Shown: in pieces, positions 32,197 to 41,693 of the stretch | How the letters are laid out: each line of letters opens with the position of its first letter | Numbering within the stretch: position 1 is the first letter of the stretch | Source: Lewinellaceae bacterium | Lineage (GTDB): Bacteria; Bacteroidota; Bacteroidia; Chitinophagales; Saprospiraceae | Direction of reading: 5' to 3' | DNA length: 64,000 bases | Assembly (NCBI GenBank): GCA_020636275.1 | Contig: JACJYD010000001.1 | Coordinates: forward strand, 930,001-994,000 | Notes under the pieces: model-generated | What the model was told of the DNA's origin: nothing | The model's database searches: none | The model's input: only the letters and a program-made list of their open reading frames with translations | Position numbers and translations under genes: made by a program

Positions 32197-33162
32197 TTAA
32201 TACAGTACCCACTTTTTATACACCAACCGATCGGCCAATTGGATCTGGACAAAGTATGCGCCGATCGACAGATCAGGGGGCAGGGGAAGAGTCCATTGGT
32301 TAGCCCCGGGAAAGCAATCATGGAATTCGGGGGGACTAATCGGGGTTCCTGTTGTGGAAAAAAGTTGAAGCCGGATGGGTGTTGCTTTTTCCAAACGTAG
32401 TTGGATGGATACTTCCCGGGAGGAAGCGGGGTTAGGAATTAATTGAATACTGGATAATGCAAGAGGTGGTTCAGAAACTCCAACGATTTTGTTGCAGTTG
32501 CCCCATATTGGATCGCCGTTCAGTTGCACGCACCCCATTGTGGCGCCAAATTCAAAGTCCAGCGTAAAAGGAATAAGCAACGGACCATTCCCCAGGCTCT
32601 CTATATAATTCCTGAAATATGACCAATCATCTGAAAAGGTGAAATGAAATTGGCGCACCACCTTTGCATTTTGAAGGGTAACAGAAGAAATGGAGTCCAG
32701 GTGGGCCTCCCAAAAACAGCAGTTGTTGATATCAGGGGGGAGGGATAATTCCTGCGGGAAGTAGATGGTATCTCCCGGTTGCAGGCTGAAATCATAGACC
32801 AACACCTCGGCGCTTTCTCCCGTATTGGTATCCGTGAAATAGGAAAACACCTGTTGTGACGCGGTATCCTCCCGCATGAGGGCATAGAAATAATCATTGG
32901 TGCCAAGATGGAATGGCGGCAAGTAGGGCCATTCTCCATCGTCCAATATATACCGCATCCGGAGATGTTTGTACGTGACATTGCCAATAACGCTATCGCC
33001 TTGAATAAAACATTGGACGCCGGATATTGTGGAAGGGAAGAATTCGGAGTCCCAGTGGTATATATCCCAGGTCTTTCCTTCCTGGAGCAGTGGGGCATAC
33101 TCCTGGGCTTGGGTGGGAAGGGATAGAAAGAGCAGGAAAATGAAATGGAAAAGGAATTTCAT
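32197..33162 (-). CDS. Secreted protein with T9SS type A sorting domain
   Basis: A 321-residue exported protein, signal peptide MKFLFHFIFLLFLSLPTQAQ. The N-terminal 230 residues (LLQEGKTWDIYHW...VTYKHLRMRYILDDG...VFSYFTDTNTGESAEVLVYDFSL...ESLGNGPLLIPF) match a common Bacteroidota secreted domain of unknown function, with repeated Trp/Tyr and a pair of cysteines around INNCCFWEAH. The C-terminus (LIPNPASSREVSIQL, LFSTTGTPI, SIGAYFVQI, VYKKWVLY) is a T9SS type A sorting domain. Confidence 0.8.
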   Translation of the reverse strand: MKFLFHFIFLLFLSLPTQAQEYAPLLQEGKTWDIYHWDSEFFPSTISGVQCFIQGDSVIGNVTYKHLRMRYILDDGEWPYLPPFHLGTNDYFYALMREDTASQQVFSYFTDTNTGESAEVLVYDFSLQPGDTIYFPQELSLPPDINNCCFWEAHLDSISSVTLQNAKVVRQFHFTFSDDWSYFRNYIESLGNGPLLIPFTLDFEFGATMGCVQLNGDPIWGNCNKIVGVSEPPLALSSIQLIPNPASSREVSIQLRLEKATPIRLQLFSTTGTPISPPEFHDCFPGANQWTLPLPPDLSIGAYFVQIQLADRLVYKKWVLY

Positions 33163-33273
33163 TGGTGATGTTGTTTTTCAGTGACCCCTTCACCGGGGAT
33201 AGCCCAAATTTGCCGATAATTGCCCGATAATGTGCCAGAAGTGTCTGTTTTGTCTGAAATTATACTGAAGGGC

Positions 33274-33876
33274 TCACTCAGCATACACGCTGCTAGTCAG
33301 CCATATCCCAAACGGGATCATCGCTGTCCCCACCACCCCGATGACGATGCCGGTGGTCCAGTCCTGGTTGCTGAGCTGAGCGGAAAGGTAGAAGATCATG
33401 AACGCGGCAAAGGGGATGAAAAGAAATAAGCCTGTGATCAACCCTGGATTGTATTTTCTCAAAATTATTCCCATCGCCGTATGTGCCAGTCCGTTGATGC
33501 CGGTTATGAAAAGCAGACCAAGGGCGAAACCCACGGCGCGCTCGTTCCAATAAGCGGCTGCGGCGTAGGCGGTCCACCCGAACAGGACGTTGACGATGAC
33601 GATGCCTGCATCGGTCAAAGGGGCCTTCATGATGGGATTCTTGCGGAGAATGTGCTGGTTGAAAAAGGTTTTGAAACCGCCGGGGATCTTGTATTCCTCC
33701 ACCTGATGCAGGAACAACAAACCCAGATGAATGAGCAGGAGCGTGCGCAAACTGACCCAATCTGCATCTTCCACCAATAGGTTGATGAAGATCAGCAGTG
33801 CGAGGAAGCCGCCTATGTAGGGCCAGTTGTCTGCAAACCAGTTAAGGCGGCCTTTGACCGTGAAAAAAGAACGCAT
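33274..33876 (-). CDS. HXXEE-domain membrane protein
   Basis: A 200-residue integral membrane protein with about six helices. The HXXEE signature is visible as HLGLLFLHQVEEYKIPGGF, plus NGLAHTAMGIILRKYNPGLITG with a further conserved His. Function of the family is unknown. It is the last gene of a leftward run (acyltransferase, small membrane protein, HXXEE; gaps 15 and 3 bases). Confidence 0.78.
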   Translation of the reverse strand: MRSFFTVKGRLNWFADNWPYIGGFLALLIFINLLVEDADWVSLRTLLLIHLGLLFLHQVEEYKIPGGFKTFFNQHILRKNPIMKAPLTDAGIVIVNVLFGWTAYAAAAYWNERAVGFALGLLFITGINGLAHTAMGIILRKYNPGLITGLFLFIPFAAFMIFYLSAQLSNQDWTTGIVIGVVGTAMIPFGIWLTSSVYAE

Positions 33877-33879
33877 TAC

Positions 33880-34236
33880 TCAGGTTGTTTTTGATCGCAC
33901 TCTCCAACTTACGAAAAATAACACGGCCAGCAAAAACAAACCACCGGAAATAATTGCATAAGCCGACCAGTGGAAACGCCCCCAACTGGTAATCAGGTAG
34001 AGGATACTGAGCAGGAGAAAGCCGATAGCGCCCACCCACTCCCAGCGCCAGGCGAGCACGAGAATAAGGATGATCAGAAAGGTGGGTCCCAGGTGGAGGA
34101 TAAAGGCCACCAGGGTTTTTCCCAGGTCCTGGTTTTCCTCAAAAACATCCAGCGCGAAAATGCTGAGGAATGCGGCAAATAGGATGGTGAGAATGCGCGG
34201 GGCCCAATACAGGGCTTTTTGAGTGGAAGATTGCAT
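33880..34236 (-). CDS. Small four-helix membrane protein, unknown function
   Basis: A 118-residue protein almost wholly made of four membrane helices (PRILTILFAAFLSIFALDVFE; HLGPTFLIILILVLAW; WVGAIGFLLLSILYLI; YAIISGGLFLLAVLFFVSW). It resembles the small DUF7670-type proteins frequent in Bacteroidota. It sits between an acyltransferase and an HXXEE-domain gene, all closely spaced. I cannot assign a function. Confidence 0.6.
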   Translation of the reverse strand: MQSSTQKALYWAPRILTILFAAFLSIFALDVFEENQDLGKTLVAFILHLGPTFLIILILVLAWRWEWVGAIGFLLLSILYLITSWGRFHWSAYAIISGGLFLLAVLFFVSWRVRSKTT

Positions 34237-34251
34237 GGCTTATGTGGTTTA

Positions 34252-35430
34252 TCAAGATGACCGGGGAGAAGCGCTGATTTCGATATCAGCTTCTTTTTTC
34301 GCTGCCTCTTCTTCGTTGTAATGCTTCGTGCCGGCACTGCGCACCGTGGAGAAACGCCCCTTCATGCGCAGGAAGCGTTTTTCAAAATGTTCGTAGGAGA
34401 GATGTGCCAGCAGGATCGTGATGCCTGTAACGCTGACATAAGTTATCGCGTATTTAAAAAACGGAATGCCGAAGGAAAGGTCTGCCATCAACCTGGCGAG
34501 CAGCACCAACACCAGGGGGTGAATGACGTAAATGCCGTAGGAGATCTTTCCCAGGAAGTCGAACGCGTTGGTATTCAGGTTGAAGATCTTGTGTTTGGCC
34601 GCGATCTGTCCGATGATCAGGACCACCGTCACGCCGGAGATGATCTCGTGGTCGATGAATGCAAAGAAGTGAAACCGGTTCATTGCCACCAAAAAGAGGG
34701 CCCCCCATGCCAGGACCTGGGCGCCCCCATGGGTCACGATCTTCAAAAACCACTTATTCCTGTTGAAATAGATCATTGCGCCAAGCGCTCCGATGAGCAT
34801 GCAGTCGAATTTGACGATGTACATCGTTGTTTCGAAGTAGGAGTCCGGAAAGATCAAATGCGCAATGAGCTTGATGACCAGAAACAACAGGATCAACAGG
34901 ATCGTCACCGGAATGATCCGGTTGATGTTCTTTTTCACGCCCCAGGGCCACATCAGGTAAAACTGCTCCTCCACGCCGAGTGACCAATAGTGGGATAACA
35001 GGGGGATCTGCTGAATGAGGATCTTCGGGATGTTGGCGGCAAAAAAAATGTAAAAGTAGGTGGTGTACGGGTAAAAGTGGTCTCTCCAAACCAGCGTCAG
35101 GATCATGGCGACCAGGAAGTAGGCATAGTACAACGGCCAGATGCGCAAAATGCGCCGGACGTAGAAATTTTGGATATTGATGGGCTTGTGTTCGCTTTCA
35201 GCCAGCAAGAGGTAGGTGATCAGAAACCCGCTGAGTGCAAAGAACAAAGTAACCCCGTAATCGGCCAGGTCCAGACTCTTCGGATTGCCGTTGTCCAGCG
35301 TACCGAACAGGTAAGGGTTGAGACGAAATTGTCCCAGCTCGACCGTAGTGTGCGACACCACGACCGCCAATGCAGCAATGGCCCGGAGGCCATTTAAGCC
35401 CGGGAAAAATATTGGTTTTTCCTTTTGCAT
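34252..35430 (-). CDS. Membrane acyltransferase 3 family (OafA/YrhL-like)
   Basis: A 392-residue protein with about ten membrane helices, of the family that O-acetylates surface polysaccharides, peptidoglycan or lipids. The N-terminal signature is FFPGLNGLRAIAALAVVVSHT with the catalytic His, followed by LFFALSGFLITYLL, NFYVRRILRIWPLYY and LGVEEQFYLMWPW. It has no C-terminal SGNH domain and ends in a charged cytoplasmic tail. First gene of a three-gene unit. Acceptor molecule unknown. Confidence 0.88.
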   Translation of the reverse strand: MQKEKPIFFPGLNGLRAIAALAVVVSHTTVELGQFRLNPYLFGTLDNGNPKSLDLADYGVTLFFALSGFLITYLLLAESEHKPINIQNFYVRRILRIWPLYYAYFLVAMILTLVWRDHFYPYTTYFYIFFAANIPKILIQQIPLLSHYWSLGVEEQFYLMWPWGVKKNINRIIPVTILLILLFLVIKLIAHLIFPDSYFETTMYIVKFDCMLIGALGAMIYFNRNKWFLKIVTHGGAQVLAWGALFLVAMNRFHFFAFIDHEIISGVTVVLIIGQIAAKHKIFNLNTNAFDFLGKISYGIYVIHPLVLVLLARLMADLSFGIPFFKYAITYVSVTGITILLAHLSYEHFEKRFLRMKGRFSTVRSAGTKHYNEEEAAKKEADIEISASPRSS

Positions 35431-35574
35431 GGGGTGAAGAAGAATTCTGATTCGTCAGGGCAACGTGGATAGAGCTCTACTCCATGGAGGTAAAAAGAAT
35501 GATGGACCGAAGGTATGCGTTTTTGCAATATGCCGCAGGGAAAAATTGCTGCTTTTAGATGGCAGCCGACACAA

Positions 35575-36012
35575 TTACCAATACAACATCCGGACCCAAA
35601 CCGTTTTGTCTTTTTCCGTAAAGTCGAACTTGAATTCCTCAAAGGAAGGCCTTCGCAATTTGCCGGGCTGAAGGCCGGAGAACCCGTAGCCTTCCGCGGG
35701 CCAGATCAGGCGATAATCCATTTTCCCATTTTCGTTTTTATCGTCCAGTACCACGATCCCGTAGGTGCCGGGGGGCAGCTGACTGAATACCAGGGTCATC
35801 TGCCCGTCCCGAATGCCGGTCTTGGGCACGATCCGCGCCAGATGGGGTATTTCTTCGTCAAACTGGCGGCTGTTGGTGAAGAAAGAGATCCGGATCACCC
35901 CTTCCGCACTCCGGATACCGGTGATCTGCACCGTGAGCGATTGGCCCGGCAGTTGCGATCCCATCAAAAGGACGCCGAGCAGAAGCAATCCGAATCTGGC
36001 TTTTCCTTTCAA
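35575..36012 (-). CDS. DUF2141-family exported protein
   Basis: A 145-residue protein. The best start is TTG at 36012, whose TTGA overlaps the TGA stop of the upstream gene and gives a good signal peptide (MKGKARFGLLLLGVLLMGSQLPGQS); the first in-frame ATG would remove most of the signal. The mature domain (LTVQITGIRSAEGVIRISF, FSQLPPGTYGIVVLDDKNENGKMD) is DUF2141, a beta-sandwich with an Asp/Asn-rich, calcium-like loop DDKNENGKMD. Last gene of the MMPL operon. Confidence 0.7.
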   Translation of the reverse strand: MKGKARFGLLLLGVLLMGSQLPGQSLTVQITGIRSAEGVIRISFFTNSRQFDEEIPHLARIVPKTGIRDGQMTLVFSQLPPGTYGIVVLDDKNENGKMDYRLIWPAEGYGFSGLQPGKLRRPSFEEFKFDFTEKDKTVWVRMLYW

Positions 36013-36788
36013 AGTTTTTCCAGGTTTGCAGTGGAGAAATAAGACTCCTGAATGTTGGACCCCAGTTGGAATTGGTCGATGGAAATGACGGATTTGCGGT
36101 CGTTCTGCAGATTGTCCATTTCCATCAGAAAGGCAAAATACTTGCCATTGGCCTGCTTCTGGTATTTGCTCAACGTCATGACCTTGAACAAGGCGTCGTC
36201 CAGGTCGTAATATTCGACCCGCTGGGTCAGGTAGGTCGATTTTTCCACGAAGGAAATTTTCCGGCTGAACCCATACTCGTCTTCGATGGCTTCGTCCTTG
36301 CAGGTGGCTTCGATTTTCCAGCAATCCTTTCCTTGCGTGGTCGCGGAGCCGAGCAAGCGGTAATCGAACTGGTCGAGGTTGGGCTTGCTCATATCGGCAT
36401 TGGAAAATTCGGAACCCATAAAGCTCTTGCTCTTCTCACTGCTCACAATGCGGCGGGTTTTGCGCAGGGCCGGCAGGTAGATCCACATGTCGTCGCTTTT
36501 GTCCTCGTAGTCGAAGATCAGCATGGCCGTACCTTTTACGTCGGAAGGCGAGAGGAACTTCATCAGGGTCTTGGTCGTTTGACCGTATTTTTTGGAGGCG
36601 TTGGCGATCTGCCGGGTGCGTTCATTCCCTTTCGGGTCGATGATCTTCAGGGTGGCCACCATTTCCATGCCTTCAAAATCGATGACTTGCGCAGATTTGT
36701 CCGCGATCTGGCGGGCGTCCTGAGCTTGTACGGCGACGGGAAGGGAAAGCCCCGCGGCCAGAATGGCGATAACAATTATTTCTTTCAT
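36009..36788 (-). CDS. LolA-like outer-membrane lipoprotein-sorting family protein
   Basis: A 259-residue periplasmic protein, signal peptide ending PVAVQAQ. The fold is LolA/LolB-like (COG2834 type): ATLKIIDPKGNERTRQ, LMKFLSPSDVKGTAMLIFDYEDKSDDMWIYLPALRKTRRI, KISFVEKSTYLTQRVEYYD. Such proteins carry lipids between membranes and are usually paired with MMPL-type RND transporters. Its start overlaps the MMPL stop by 4 bases, and its stop overlaps the next start. Lipid or hydrophobic cargo is inferred. Confidence 0.78.
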   Translation of the reverse strand: MKEIIVIAILAAGLSLPVAVQAQDARQIADKSAQVIDFEGMEMVATLKIIDPKGNERTRQIANASKKYGQTTKTLMKFLSPSDVKGTAMLIFDYEDKSDDMWIYLPALRKTRRIVSSEKSKSFMGSEFSNADMSKPNLDQFDYRLLGSATTQGKDCWKIEATCKDEAIEDEYGFSRKISFVEKSTYLTQRVEYYDLDDALFKVMTLSKYQKQANGKYFAFLMEMDNLQNDRKSVISIDQFQLGSNIQESYFSTANLEKL

Positions 36789-39097
36789 ATCGGGATCGTT
36801 TTTTCGGCGATTTTATAATCTTTTGGAGAAATGGGTTTGTCGGCGCCGCTGAGGAACCGGGGTTTGAGCAGCAGGCTCAGGGCGGGGATCAGCACCAGGG
36901 CGCTCAGCAGGCAGAGAAGCAGCGAGAAAAGGATGAGCAGGGCAAAGGTCTTCAGTAAGACCAATCCCGAAAAGAACAGGACGGCAAAGCCCAGCATCAC
37001 CGAAAAGGCATTGATCGCAATGCCCCGGCCGGTGGTTTGGAGCGTGGTCTTTATGGCGACGGCATACGTGGCGCCTCGCTTGAGTTCGTTCTGCAGCCGC
37101 CAGAACAGGTGGATCGTATAGTCGACCCCGATCCCGATGGCGATCGAAGAAAGCAGGGAACTGGCGATGTCGAGCTCTAGACCGAGCCAACCCATGAGCC
37201 CGAAATTGCAGATCAGGGCGAAGACCAGTGGGATGCTCCCCAGTAACCCGGCGTTGACGGCCCGGAAAATGAGCATTAACAGCAGTCCGATGGCCAGGGT
37301 GGCGAAGGCGAGGGAGTAGATCTGCCCCTTGACGATGGCTTCGGCCAGGTCTTTTTCCAGGATGCTGTGTCCACCGATGAGGGCTAACTGAGGATCGTGT
37401 GCCGTCAAGGACTCGATCCGGCCGAGAATTTTATTGAACGTGCGAATGTCGTTGGCCTGGAATTGAACATTCATGGCGCCCTTCGTATAGTCAAAATCGA
37501 CCAATCGCTCAAAATCGCCGGGGTCGCCGCTCATCGAATAGAGCTCGATGTACTGCGCCACCGCTTCGCGGGAATCGGGTATTTGGTCGTACCCGGGTTC
37601 GCCGGGGTCGTTTAACGCCTGGCTCATTTTGCGCAATACCGTGGCCAGGGAAACGACTCGACTCACTCCGGGCGTTTTTTCAAGTTCCTGCTCATACCGG
37701 TCCATGCGCTTCAAGAGGCCGGGGTCCTTCAGGTCGCCCTCAAACAGGAGGGTGACGTTCTTCGTGCCGCCAAAATGGTCGTTGGCAATTTGGGTGGACA
37801 ACCGCAGGGGGTGTTGCCGGGGCATCATCTTTTCGTGGTTCATGCTCACCTGCAGGCGAAAAACGCCGAGTCCCATCGCAATCAGCACCAGCGAAAAAAC
37901 CAGCACGACGGTCCGGTGCCGTGTGATCACGACTTTTCCAAACCATCCCAATAAACGGTCGATCGCGGAATGCCGGGGATGCATGAAACTCGGCTGTACC
38001 ACACCCTTTTTCATGCCGACCAATACTGCGGGAATAAAAGTTAGGCTCAACAGCAGCGCAAATGCGATGCCGATAGCGGAAACCACACCCATTTGCCGGG
38101 CGGGGAGCATGACGTGCGCCACCAGGCCCAAAACGCCCACAATGGTGGTCAGTGCCGTAAAGAGGATGGGTTTTTGCAAATGGCCCACCGCCTCGGCTAC
38201 GATCTTTCGCATCGACCAGTCCGGGTGCGCGGCATTCAATTCCTGATAGCGGGAGATGATATGTACCCCGTAATTATTGGCTATGGCCAGCATCATGATG
38301 GGGACCAGGATGGCGATAATGCTCAGGGCCCATCCGAAAAGCGGCAGCAGACCCATCGACAGGACGATGGAGAGTAACACCACGGCCAGCGGCAGGATAA
38401 CGCCCCTTTTTTCCCGGAATGAAAAATAGAGAAAGAAGACCATGACCAATAGCCCGAGGGGCAACAATATGGCCAGGTCCCGGGTCGCCCGGGCCTGGAT
38501 CTCATGCTTGAGATAGGGCGTGCCGTTGAGATATACCTTCTCCGGCCCCGGGTATTGGGCCAGCAGCGCTTCGATCCTGGCGATCGCCTCGTCGTCGGGC
38601 ACACCCTTGGCGGGGTTGACCAGGATCATGGCGTACCGGAAATCTTCGGAAACGACCAGTCCGTAGGCCAGGTCATTTGCGCGGATCGAAGCCCGGAGTT
38701 GCTCCCGCTGGGAAGGCGTGCGCGGAATGCGCTTCACCACCGGATCCACGATCATGGAGCCGTTCTCCCCCCGGATGTTTTTGGAGTCGAACAGGGAAAC
38801 GACCTGCTCGAACTCCGGGCTGCGGTTGAATTCCCGGCTCAGGTTTTTGATCCGACTCAGGGTACTGTCGGCCAGGATATCGTCGGCTTCGAGGAAAAGG
38901 ATGACCGGTTCGTATTTGCCGAAGGCGGCCTCCAACTTGTTCAGGTTCACTTTGGCCGGGATGTGGTCCGGCAGGTAAGTGTTGAGGTCGGGGTTGATAC
39001 GGGCCTGCCGCAGGGGGATAAGCAGGGCCGCTGCGAGGATCAGCGGAAGCAGGATCCACAGCCATTTATAGCGAAAAATGATGCGTTCTATGTTCAC
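36785..39097 (-). CDS. MMPL/RND superfamily transporter
   Basis: A 770-residue inner-membrane transporter with the HAE2/MMPL two-repeat plan: one N-terminal helix, a periplasmic domain (about 30-205), six helices, a second helix and periplasmic domain (about 395-590), then five or six helices. The helix-4-like regions carry acidic residues within MMLAIANNYGVHIISRY and IAIGIGVDYTIHLFWRLQ, the second with the GxxxDY core used for proton coupling in MMPL/hopanoid-type transporters. It forms a tight operon with a beta-barrel, LolA-like and DUF2141 genes. Cargo likely hydrophobic. Confidence 0.85.
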   Translation of the reverse strand: MNIERIIFRYKWLWILLPLILAAALLIPLRQARINPDLNTYLPDHIPAKVNLNKLEAAFGKYEPVILFLEADDILADSTLSRIKNLSREFNRSPEFEQVVSLFDSKNIRGENGSMIVDPVVKRIPRTPSQREQLRASIRANDLAYGLVVSEDFRYAMILVNPAKGVPDDEAIARIEALLAQYPGPEKVYLNGTPYLKHEIQARATRDLAILLPLGLLVMVFFLYFSFREKRGVILPLAVVLLSIVLSMGLLPLFGWALSIIAILVPIMMLAIANNYGVHIISRYQELNAAHPDWSMRKIVAEAVGHLQKPILFTALTTIVGVLGLVAHVMLPARQMGVVSAIGIAFALLLSLTFIPAVLVGMKKGVVQPSFMHPRHSAIDRLLGWFGKVVITRHRTVVLVFSLVLIAMGLGVFRLQVSMNHEKMMPRQHPLRLSTQIANDHFGGTKNVTLLFEGDLKDPGLLKRMDRYEQELEKTPGVSRVVSLATVLRKMSQALNDPGEPGYDQIPDSREAVAQYIELYSMSGDPGDFERLVDFDYTKGAMNVQFQANDIRTFNKILGRIESLTAHDPQLALIGGHSILEKDLAEAIVKGQIYSLAFATLAIGLLLMLIFRAVNAGLLGSIPLVFALICNFGLMGWLGLELDIASSLLSSIAIGIGVDYTIHLFWRLQNELKRGATYAVAIKTTLQTTGRGIAINAFSVMLGFAVLFFSGLVLLKTFALLILFSLLLCLLSALVLIPALSLLLKPRFLSGADKPISPKDYKIAEKTIPI

Positions 39098-39109
39098 GGT
39101 TCCGGATTT

Positions 39110-40456
39110 TTAAAAATTCACTTTTAGCTCGGCGAAAGCGCCGTTGAGCACGCTTTTCGAATAATCAAATATGGACGCCTTGGGTCCGCCCATGATCTGG
39201 GCGCCGACGGCGGTGGTCAGGGCATCGGTGATCTTCCAGCTGAGGCGCGGGCGCACGAGGTATTCTTCGGAGGTAATGTTGTAGTAGCCGCTCAGTTCGG
39301 CGCGCAGGGCTTCGTGTGCAAAAGCTCGGCTGAGCGAGAGGAAGAGCGCGTGGTTGGTCGGCTCCTGCTGCTGAAAGATCTTTCGGTTGAACAGGGTGGA
39401 CTCGTAGTCGATCCGGGCCTGGATGTAGGCGAACAGCGCTACGGGGTCGAGCGGATTTTCCAGAACAGGCTCCCGGATCTCCTGAAAATTGTGCGTGTAT
39501 TGTCCGATGTATTGGGCCAGCACGGTGATATCCCAGAAGTTGCGTTCGATGCCCAGCACATACGAAAGCCCGGGATGAGGAACGTACATCAGGGTATCGT
39601 AGCCCTGGGTCCATTTCCAGGCCAATTCACCTCTTGCGATCCAGGCGCCCAGGGGAAGGGCAAAGTCGGCGCCGAGGGCGTGTTTCCGGAAAAAAGCTGG
39701 TTGGTAGGCGATCTGCGGGTCCATAAACTGGGTCATATCCACGCTTTGGATGCCGAACCCATAGAAAGGATCGTACCCGTTGAAGTAGGACAAGGAAAAG
39801 CCGATGCGGGAGAACTCGCCGTTCAGGCGGGCAGCCAGGGCGCCGTTCCGGAAGCTCTTCTCCGGCCATTCGGCTTGTTCGAAGTGGGCATTATCCCCCA
39901 TATCGAAGAGGTCGTAGCGGTAGACGGAAGGCCGGAAGTAGGGGATGGCGATCCCTTCCAGGTAAAGTGCCGGACTCAAATGGTATTTTGCCCGCAGCAT
40001 AAAATTGGGCAGGGTTTGGTCGTCGGGTTCCGACGTCAGGAAGAAATAATCGCGAGGGGTAATACAGTTGGTCGGGTTAAACCCGTCGGTCCGCCCCCAG
40101 GTGACGATCTGATTGCCGAGGTAGAGGTCGAGTTTTTCGGATTGGTAGCCTGCGTAAACTTCCTTTAGTTGCAGGGTGGGCCCCACTTCTCCGAATTGCA
40201 GTCCTTCCCGAAGGCGAATATCGGCAAAGAGAAAGGTCTTCCCCAGGGCATATTTTCCTTGCAGGCTCGCTTCTCCGAATAAAGAAGCGTAGTCGAATTG
40301 CTCGCCGCCGCCGTACGCCGATCCGCGGACATAGCCGCTCCACTCCAGCTTCGAGGGAGTTTTTTCAGCGGGGACGCCGGCGGTTTCAAACAATCCCTGG
40401 GCGTATCCCGGGACAGCCAGGGCAAACAGAAAGATCGGGATTATTGCTTTTCGCAT
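39110..40456 (-). CDS. Outer-membrane beta-barrel protein of the MMPL operon
   Basis: A 448-residue exported protein from the ATG at 40456 (MRKAIIPIFLFALAVPGYAQG). It resembles DUF1302-type or porin-like barrels that accompany MMPL transporters: LEWSGYVRGSAYGGG, LFADIRLREGLQFGEV, DLYLGNQIVTWGRTDGFNPTNCITPRDY, MGGPKASIFDYSKSVLNGAFAELKVNF, ending in Phe as outer-membrane barrels do. First gene of the operon, 12 bases before the MMPL gene. It is probably the outer-membrane end of the same export or uptake route. Confidence 0.75.
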   Translation of the reverse strand: MRKAIIPIFLFALAVPGYAQGLFETAGVPAEKTPSKLEWSGYVRGSAYGGGEQFDYASLFGEASLQGKYALGKTFLFADIRLREGLQFGEVGPTLQLKEVYAGYQSEKLDLYLGNQIVTWGRTDGFNPTNCITPRDYFFLTSEPDDQTLPNFMLRAKYHLSPALYLEGIAIPYFRPSVYRYDLFDMGDNAHFEQAEWPEKSFRNGALAARLNGEFSRIGFSLSYFNGYDPFYGFGIQSVDMTQFMDPQIAYQPAFFRKHALGADFALPLGAWIARGELAWKWTQGYDTLMYVPHPGLSYVLGIERNFWDITVLAQYIGQYTHNFQEIREPVLENPLDPVALFAYIQARIDYESTLFNRKIFQQQEPTNHALFLSLSRAFAHEALRAELSGYYNITSEEYLVRPRLSWKITDALTTAVGAQIMGGPKASIFDYSKSVLNGAFAELKVNF

Positions 40457-40575
40457 CTTGTCAGGTTTTTCCGCAAGATGACTCACTTTTGGCGGTAAAG
40501 TGGTCCGAATAACGCGAACGGGACCGCTTCTTGTAGTATGGATTATGCGTGTAAAAAGGCGGAGTGCCGAAAGTA

Positions 40576-41652
40576 CTAGGCTGAATGTCGTTCCTGGTAC
40601 TGCGCCGGGGTCGTTCCGGTCAGACTTTTGAATACCGAGAAAAACGTAGACTTGCTGTTGAATCCGCAGTCGAAGCCGATGGCCTCGATGGAGATATTCC
40701 GACGCTTGGGAGAGACGAGCATTTTTTTGACCGCTTCCACGCGGTATTCGTTGACGAATTGGTAGAAGTTTTTATCGAGGGAAGTGTTCAGCACCTCCGT
40801 GAGCACATGCCGGGGTACTTTGAGGACGGAGGCGATATCGCCGACGGTGAGCTCGGGGTTGAGGTAGGGCTTTTCCGTATTGAAATATGTAAGGAGCCGT
40901 TGCTTGACCCGTTGTTTGTAATCCTCGCGCAATCTGGATCGCTTGTATTTTTCACTCCCCTCCTCTTTCTCGGCGGGGAAGATCGTCTCCTGTTGCAAGC
41001 CGTAGAACCCCATGATGTAGGTGAGTGCCAGTAGCACCGGGTAGTTGTAGACGGGCATCAGCGCTATTTTCCCGGAAAAGGAATTGTACAAACCGGTGGC
41101 CAGGCTCGACGACCAGTAGAGCATATAGAAAACGAGAACGAAGAGCAGCCAGCTGATACGTTTAAAGCTTTCGATGGTGGAAAATTCGTTTTTGAGGTTT
41201 ATCCGGTGGCGGTGTATTTGTATGATACTGAGGGTGGGGTATATGATCCAGGAAGCCAGCGCAGCAACGGCGAAGAGGATTCGAAACCAAAGGGTCGGGT
41301 CGTGTGCGAAAAACAGGCTCAGTGGCTTGCGTTCGCCCAGTAAATAAGCTGTTGATTCAAAAGCGATATAGGGCAGCAGGTGGAGCAACTGCGTCCATCG
41401 CAGCGTAAATTTCTTGTCGGTAAGGGAGCGGGCATACAGATAGAGCGTGGGGTTGAAGAGCAAAAAAGGATTGCTCAGCAGCGGCGGATAGCCGAAGACG
41501 TGCACGTCCGTTCCGAAGGTGGCAAATTCGATGCCCATCAGGATGAGCCAGGCCGACAGGAGCTTGTCGGCTGGACTCCTCCGTTTCTTTGCTGCTATGA
41601 TCAGACCGGCAAACAGTGCCTGGGAAAGACCGATCCACGCAATTATTTCCAT
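40576..41652 (-). CDS. AraC-family regulator with N-terminal membrane domain
   Basis: A 358-residue protein from the ATG at 41652 (MEIIAWIGLSQALFAGLI). About seven helices fill the first ~230 residues, followed by a linker and an AraC/XylS DNA-binding domain: LLTYFNTEKPYLNPELTVGDIASVLKVPRHVLTEVLN (first helix-turn-helix) and ISIEAIGFDCGFNSKSTFFSVFKSLTGTTPAQY (second, with the family signature). Membrane-anchored AraC regulators of this type are frequent in Bacteroidota; the signal sensed is unknown. A TATTTTTG box lies 21 bases upstream. Confidence 0.88.
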   Translation of the reverse strand: MEIIAWIGLSQALFAGLIIAAKKRRSPADKLLSAWLILMGIEFATFGTDVHVFGYPPLLSNPFLLFNPTLYLYARSLTDKKFTLRWTQLLHLLPYIAFESTAYLLGERKPLSLFFAHDPTLWFRILFAVAALASWIIYPTLSIIQIHRHRINLKNEFSTIESFKRISWLLFVLVFYMLYWSSSLATGLYNSFSGKIALMPVYNYPVLLALTYIMGFYGLQQETIFPAEKEEGSEKYKRSRLREDYKQRVKQRLLTYFNTEKPYLNPELTVGDIASVLKVPRHVLTEVLNTSLDKNFYQFVNEYRVEAVKKMLVSPKRRNISIEAIGFDCGFNSKSTFFSVFKSLTGTTPAQYQERHSA

Positions 41653-41672
41653 GGAAGTAAGTACAACGTAAA

Positions 41673-41680
41673 CAAAAATA
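41673..41680 (-). promoter_or_regulatory. -7 promoter box of the araC-type gene
   Basis: TATTTTTG on the minus strand, full TAnnTTTG match, ends 20 bases before the ATG at 41652. The palindrome at 41694-41728 begins 13 bases upstream, over the expected -33 position. Confidence 0.5.
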
Positions 41681-41693
41681 TAATTGCAAATTG

